Assembly: GCA_030052745.1 (NCBI GenBank)
Contig: JANBVO010000016.1
Coordinates: 1-64,000, forward strand
From: Pleurostoma richardsiae
Lineage: Eukaryota; Ascomycota; Sordariomycetes; Calosphaeriales; Pleurostomataceae
Reading direction: 5' to 3'
DNA: 64,000 nt
Position numbers and translations under genes: made by a program. A model generated the notes under the pieces. The model had not been told where the DNA came from. It did not search any database and saw only the letters and a program-made list of their open reading frames with translations. This document shows positions 58,825 through 64,000 of this stretch, one piece after another; position 1 is the stretch's first letter, and each line of letters begins with the position of its first letter.

Positions 58825-61474
58825 ATGACTTCACTGACCATGGCTCTAACGAGTGCGGAGAAGAAATGGCGAGAACCATTCCCCGAAGTATCTGTCTGGT
58901 GCACGAAAACGAGGCTTGATTCGACCTATGTGATAAAAGTCGCTAAAGACGAACTACGTCCAGTTGGTGTTCCGTCTAGGCTCGAATTCGTGGGGTCGTT
59001 GCGTGCCTTCATTTCAGCATGGCTGTTTGTGACGTTCAAGTCTTCAGTTTACGTGTTGGACCGCAGTTTGAGCGACTTGCAACAAAGGAAAAGAGATACG
59101 CGCATCATCTAGCTCGGTACTAAGACCACTGGCCTCTGAGGTGGCTGGGGTTACGATTGCTGACATCTTTTCACGCAGCGCTGCGTGGCATGGAGCACGG
59201 GTCATTCTGCGTCAGGTCTCTCCAGAATCGCCCGCAATATTCGACTTCATTCTCGAGCTTTACCACTCCTGCTCGGGACAGTGGAACGACATCATTGGGC
59301 CAGATGTTAGCAGTGACTGCCTCCGTAGGTTTCTCACGTACGCTGCTACATTTTTGTCAAACATTGGGAACTATTTTGTACGTCCTGACGCTCCAATCAA
59401 ATACTGTAACCTACTTATCCTGACCCGGCAAGGGATCCGGAGACCAAAAGTTTATTCCTGATGTGAACACCACGGATCTCCAGAGACTTGCTAATAGATC
59501 TCCCCAACTGTCGAAACTATACGACCAGATATCAGCATCTATCGGGACCATACCACCGTTCAGCCTTGGATATCCGAGCGAGTCCACTCAGAGTAGTTAC
59601 TATCCTGGGATTCTTATTACGGAGGAAGAAATTACTGTTGTGTCAAAAGTTCTCGAACAGAACTCTATCTTTCCCGAGAATACTAGGCTGTGCAAAGCGA
59701 CAAATGGCGTTGATTACGAGGTACTTCTTGCCTCTGTTCAAGTCCAAGATAGCGGCAATGCCCAGGCAATACCTCTTCCCAACGGCAAGGGGTCTGTAAG
59801 GCTCGTTCGGGGTGACCACTCTTCGCACCTGAAACAGGTATGCGCTGAGCTTTCCGAAGCGATCAAATATGCGGCCAATGACCTGCAGAGGAATTTTCTT
59901 GCTGCGTATATCGAAAGCTTTCAGACCGGGAGCCTTGACACCTACCGTGTCTCGCAAAGGACTTGGGTGCGAGACAAAGGACCGAGAGTGGAGAATATTT
60001 TCGGCTTTGTTGAGCCATATCGCGATCCTCACGGAATAAGAGCAGAGTTCGAGGGTCTGGTGGCCATTGCAGACGATGAAGAGACCAGGCTTCTAGCTAG
60101 GCTGGTCGAACACTCGGCGAAATTCATACGCCGACTGCCATGGGCGGCTGCGGAGACTGATGGGAGAGGACCGTTCGAAAAGAACCTATTCGAGCCGCCA
60201 GACTTCTCGAGCATTCACTGTAAGCCGAGACGCACCAAGATATTGAGGCACCTATTCACAATTCCATAGCTATCGCGTATTGCTCGAGCATTATATTCCC
60301 AGGAATCAATCTGCCTAACGTACGCCCAGCAGGCTTGGCGGCCTTGCCGACTACCTCTGGCAACTGGCTAATAGCTTCATAGTATAATGACATTCGGCAG
60401 GAAGATGGCTTCAAGAACGTGATCATTGCCAATCGGATGATTGCTGAAAGCCAGGCAATTCAGTATCCGTTTATAGATGCGTCCGAGGCTGAGCAGTTCA
60501 AGAACCACAAGTTTCCAGCCTACTACTGGTGGGTGGTCCTTCACGAGCTCCTCGGCCACGGGACTGGAAAAATGATGATCGAGATCGAAGATGGGAATTA
60601 TAATTTCGACATTGAGAACAAGCCCATCAATCCCATTGACGGAGAGCCCATCAGGAGCTGGTACAAACCCGGTCAGACATGGACAGGCCAGTTCGCTGAC
60701 TTGTCAACTACGGTCGATGAATGCAGAGCTGAGCTTGTTGGCGCGTACCTTATGGATGATTTAGAGCTTTTGGAGCTCTTTGGCTTCACAAAGACTTCCG
60801 TTATCCGGGCTGAGGACCGTGAGTCGCCCTACATATCCAGAGATGACGAGTTAATGACTCGTATATATAATAGTTACGTACAACTTGTACCAGCAGTTGG
60901 GTGTCGATGGCCTAAGAGGCCTCTCCAACTTCAACGTTGATAGCGGCGTGAGTTTCTCCCTATCTACTGACAGGAGGCCCTTATTAACTTCATTTGCGTA
61001 GAAATGGGGCCAGGCCCATAGCCGTGTCAGTTGTCCCATAACGAAACCTACGTCGGCGTTGAACCAGCCTGGCTGATATTTTGACAGGCTCACTTTGCGA
61101 TATTGAAGTGCCTGCTTCTTGACGGCGACGGTGTCGTGACGGTGAAGCATGACAAAGCAAATCAGAGCCTCACAGTCCGAGTCGATCAGTCGAAGATTAG
61201 GACCTGTGGGAAGCAGGCACTGGGCAGAATGCTCCTTCGGCTGCATATATACCGATGCACAGCCGACGTTGAAGCGTGCCGCAACTACTACGAAGGACTA
61301 TCTCGAGTCGATGGGGACTATATCGAGTGGCGAGAGACTGTGTTGGCAAACAAACCGCCACCACTTATCTTCGTTCACGCAAATACGTTCCTGGAAGGCG
61401 ATAATGTCACGCTTAAGGAGTACGAACCGACCGTTGAAGGCATCATTGAGAGCTGGGCAGAACGTAGGGTATGA
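58825..61474 (+). CDS. Dipeptidyl peptidase III (zinc metallopeptidase M49), nine exons
   Basis: The model gives 723 aa, the usual family length, from exons 58825-58989, 59067-59116, 59179-59377, 59433-60219, 60270-60319, 60383-60818, 60874-60947, 61002-61025 and 61088-61474. All eight introns are GT-AG and every junction recreates a conserved block, for example KRYAHHLARAAWHGARV, FPGINLPNYNDIRQED, AEDLTYNLYQQLGVDG and KWGQAHSRAHFAIL. The zinc motif HELLGH is at about 471-476 and the second motif DECRAE near 529-534 (usually EECRAE; the ligand Glu is kept). The enzyme removes dipeptides from small peptides in the cytosol. The first exon is least certain: residues before GVPSRLEF do not look conserved, so the true start may be at 58840 or in another upstream exon. 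One exon is only 24 nt. The gene ends 31 bp from a convergent stop codon. Confidence 0.85.
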
Positions 61475-61505
61475 TTGACTTTGTATCTCCTTTTATTGGT
61501 ATTTT

Positions 61506-62853
61506 TCATTGGCCATGACCATCAACGTACTGGAGTATTTGAAAAATGGTCTGGATAAAGCCCAGTACAAGACTCAACGAGCCGAAAATGAGGACACTCC
61601 AAAGTGCCACCCACGCGGTAGAGTCGCGTGTATCCCGCCACATCTGCCGTAGCGATCGGGGCTTCCTGCTTAGCGAATAGCCATACAGACGTACGATCTT
61701 ACTCCGAAGATGAGGGAAGTCTGCTGCCAATTCATACTCTTCTCGCTCGATCAACGTGATGGGACAGTCGAGCCGTTTCCTGCCGCACAGCTGGGCCAGA
61801 ACCTTATCTTGCTCTTCTAGAATCCCTGCGGACGGTTGAAGTCTTCGAAATACGGCTCTAGACTTCTTGTTCTGGCCGAAAATTAGACGGTAGGAGAGGA
61901 GGATTTCTTGGAGGAGCTCTGTGACATCCTCATCGTTTGCCCATGACACATATTCGGAGCGCTCGAGGGCGCATTGATGAAGAATGCTCTTTTGATCACA
62001 TTTCCCTCCATGTTTTTGGAGGCTCGAAAGGCAGAATGACGGGTGTCGAAAGATGTAAAGCGTGCCGGATGGTCGGTCTAGTTCGAGATGACAGGAGAGA
62101 GAATCGACCCATCGGAGTCTAATGCCACAGACCTTGGTCAACACGTGTGCTTCCAAGTCTTTGGAGCGGATCGCTTTGGTCTGACTGAAGAGCGCCCGGT
62201 CGTCAGTGTCGTCGATAGCGCAATAGTTTCGGGGTGGGAGCATCATTCCAAAACCGAGCAGAAACTCGGGTAATTTTTTCGTTCCGGAGAGAGCAGATTG
62301 GCTTAGGCAGATTCGCGCGTCCCCATGGTATCCGTCCATTTCGTCAAGAATGTTGTATGCTCCGGTGGAGTAGGAGGCGAAGTCAGGTTTGTAAAGCATC
62401 GTTTGCCAGCCCAAAATGGCGAAGACGAGTTCTCTGGCAGATAGCAAAGCTTCGTAGTCATCACCCAGGGTGATGAATCCTTGCGCGACGAGTGCGTCGG
62501 TAATACTATCGATGCCTCCTGGACTAGGGAGTAGGATGAGTTCCCGGACTTTGTTCCATAGTGGCAGGAAGTGTGTGGACCAGTTTAGATCATCCTCGAG
62601 CTTGTCGTCTGGCAGACATAGCAGCAGGCGCGAAGGCTGGCTGCAAACCTGGCGACGCACCCATCGGGAGTACCATCGCAAGTCCCTGAACGTGGGATCG
62701 GGGGACACTTTTGTCAATCTCGCGGTTGTATTCGTGGGGGTTAGGGAAGATAGATCTGGATTCTCTAAGATTAGCTATCGTGATCGATATTATGGGTTCC
62801 TATTGGAAAGGGTTAATGGTACCAAGGACACAGTCTTCCGGTCTGCCGGCCAT
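61506..62853 (-). CDS. Uncharacterised fungal protein with a C-terminal membrane anchor
   Basis: The product is 429 aa. Exons are 62853-62823 and 62764-61506. The large exon has no ATG at its 5' end; a 58-nt intron (donor GTACCA, branch GCTAATC, acceptor CTTAG) joins it to a 31-nt exon beginning MAGRPEDCVLE, which solves the start. No enzymatic motif is recognised. The body is mixed alpha with PEFLLGFGMMLPPRNYC and a Cys/His-containing middle; the C-terminus has QMWRDTRDSTAWVALWSVLIFG followed by a hydrophobic SLSLVLGFIQTIFQ segment and a short tail, so it is probably tail-anchored. The QMWRDxRDSTAW motif is, from memory, common to a multi-copy family of unnamed proteins in Fusarium, Colletotrichum and relatives. 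Confidence 0.75.
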
Positions 62854-63822
62854 CAGCAGTTGCAGATGAAACGCAGATCTAGTGGGGTCGGGTAGCGGAG
62901 TGCACAGAGGTTATTATTAATGGCACTGGATGAAGGCCCAGGGGAAAAGCGAGTTCAGGAACCGCTCAAATGCCGACTTGACCCATAGTGCAGTCCAAGA
63001 AGCTGAATGATTATGTATGGAAATCTCGAGGTAGACAAGTCTCCGCTAGATGAGTGCGAGAGAGGCTGGAGCAAGGTCGGCGCCCTTTCGAGGAAAATGG
63101 GAGAATGGCGGTGGGAACGAAATGTGCAACCTGACGCCCGCCAAACACCAGATATTTGGCTCGGCAACGAGCACAGAGAGCTTCCAAGTTGCACCAGTGA
63201 TCCTGGATCCAGAGGAGGGCTACAAAACTGCTATGGAGCGAAGGACACACTTTATAGAAAGAGGCGAGGTAGGTATGATGAACATGATTTGGTCCTTGTT
63301 TCAAGTTTCAAGTTTGAAGTTTCATCCAGGCTAAACGAGGAAAGGAGCCTTGCAAACGGCCCGCGCCGAGGGCCCCCTCGGCTACTCCATATGCAACTAG
63401 GTGTGTAGGTAGGGTAGGTATCTGCTACAGTGTGCCTGGCGAAGCGCCCGCCCAAGCGCCCGCAGGCACGAAAATGTCCAATGCGGCCCCTTATCTAGTG
63501 CAGCGACTCCACGACAGGGATAAACTTCCCGGTCACACCTCTGCACGTACGATACGCGGGTACCTACCTGGAAAGGCTTTGTTGCATCCGATAGAGGCAG
63601 CTGATCATGAACGAATTAGAGCTCCTCTCTTTGCTTCCACCTGGGCCCTCTCTTTCTCATCCGCACGACCGGCCCCCCGCATCTTCGACAGGTTGAGACG
63701 AGTTGTTTGCCCATGCTTTCTGCCAAGCAAGCAGTGTGCGCAATCAGCCAAGGATGAAGACCACGTCGGTATTCCTGTCTAAGAGGCCTTGGAAGGACCA
63801 GACATGCTGATGGAACCTACAG
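62854..63822. other. Intergenic, 1.0 kb
   Basis: No gene is seen; it separates the divergent unknown gene and the STAND-type gene at the edge. The first exon of the latter may lie in the last 100 bases (an ATG at 63754 is open for 15 codons). Confidence 0.4.
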
Positions 63823-64000
63823 CAGCCGGGCTCTCAGTCCGTTGTGGCACCGAGCCTTGGAGAAGTACCGCGATGAGCTCCAAGGCGCCGAGGATTTTCA
63901 GACCATCCAGACGGTCCACTCTCTAGACGAACTCATCGCGTCACTTACCTCCATCCAGTCCACCACTTCTGGAAACTACTCTGGCGTCATCGCTCTGAAG
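63823..64000 (+). CDS. Probable Goodbye-domain STAND protein, 5' part only
   Basis: The frame beginning near 63823 reads SRALSPLWHRALEKY, then ELQGAEDFQTIQTVHSLDEL, and runs open to the end of the window. This resembles the fungal N-terminal 'Goodbye' domain (LWxxALxxYxxxL), which heads NLR-like signalling proteins. The start is unresolved: no ATG lies in this frame close upstream, and acceptor-like ACAG (63822) and CAG (63825) suggest the exon begins there after an intron. Everything past residue 60 lies outside the window, so the NACHT/NB-ARC part is not seen. Confidence 0.45.

Overview
The window is nuclear DNA from a filamentous ascomycete (Pezizomycotina; a Sordariomycete is the best guess, no genus can be named). 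The signs are short spliceosomal introns (about 41-144 nt, GT-AG with two likely GC-AG cases), G/C-ending codons, gene spacing of 0.3-4 kb, and families typical of mould genomes: a fungal NLR with an alpha/beta-hydrolase head, a PDR-type ABC transporter, a cytochrome-b5 sphingolipid desaturase, an NmrA-like reductase, S28 peptidase, and an aspartyl-tRNA synthetase fused to a DUF2156 domain. I see 23 host protein genes (one cut by the right edge), one decayed alcohol-dehydrogenase relic, one Tc1-like DNA transposase and one uncharacterised 686-codon ORF beside it. I found no rRNA, tRNA or CRISPR.

Layout. 1-3.7 kb: unknown 686-aa ORF and a spliced Tc1-like DD34E transposase in convergent orientation. 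4-11.5 kb: four plus-strand metabolic genes (NmrA-like reductase, secreted S28 serine peptidase, aldo/keto reductase, monocarboxylate-type MFS transporter). 12-18 kb: delta-8 sphingolipid desaturase, an MDR pseudogene, and the mitochondrial ATM1-type ABC half-transporter. 19.8-26.3 kb: full-length PDR transporter and an aminoglycoside-phosphotransferase-fold kinase. 27.4-33 kb: NLR-like STAND protein and gamma-glutamyltransferase. 33-37.3 kb: a glycosylated multi-pass membrane protein of unknown role and a sugar/polyol-type SDR. 38.9-44.9 kb: the AspRS-DUF2156 fusion (ErdS, ergosteryl-aspartate synthase) and, divergently, an HSL-type alpha/beta hydrolase that is a candidate for the matching hydrolase ErdH. 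45.7-47.6 kb: two small conserved-looking proteins. 47.6-51.4 kb: the longest stretch without a gene. 51.4-62.9 kb: hexapeptide-repeat acetyltransferase, SnoaL-like protein, carotenoid/stilbene-type oxygenase, nine-exon dipeptidyl peptidase III, and an unknown C-tail-anchored protein. The right edge holds the start of a probable Goodbye-domain STAND protein.

How the parts fit. Most genes are independent housekeeping or accessory loci. The most interesting unit is ErdS with the divergent hydrolase: in the known fungal system ErdS charges tRNA-Asp and its DUF2156 domain moves Asp to the 3-beta-hydroxyl of ergosterol, and ErdH removes it; here the two activities may sit head to head over one 2-kb promoter region. 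Two transporter genes (MFS and PDR) share short upstream sequence blocks, and the carotenoid oxygenase has a perfect 13-bp inverted repeat just before its start codon. Gene models below were built by reading splice junctions by eye; none has transcript support.
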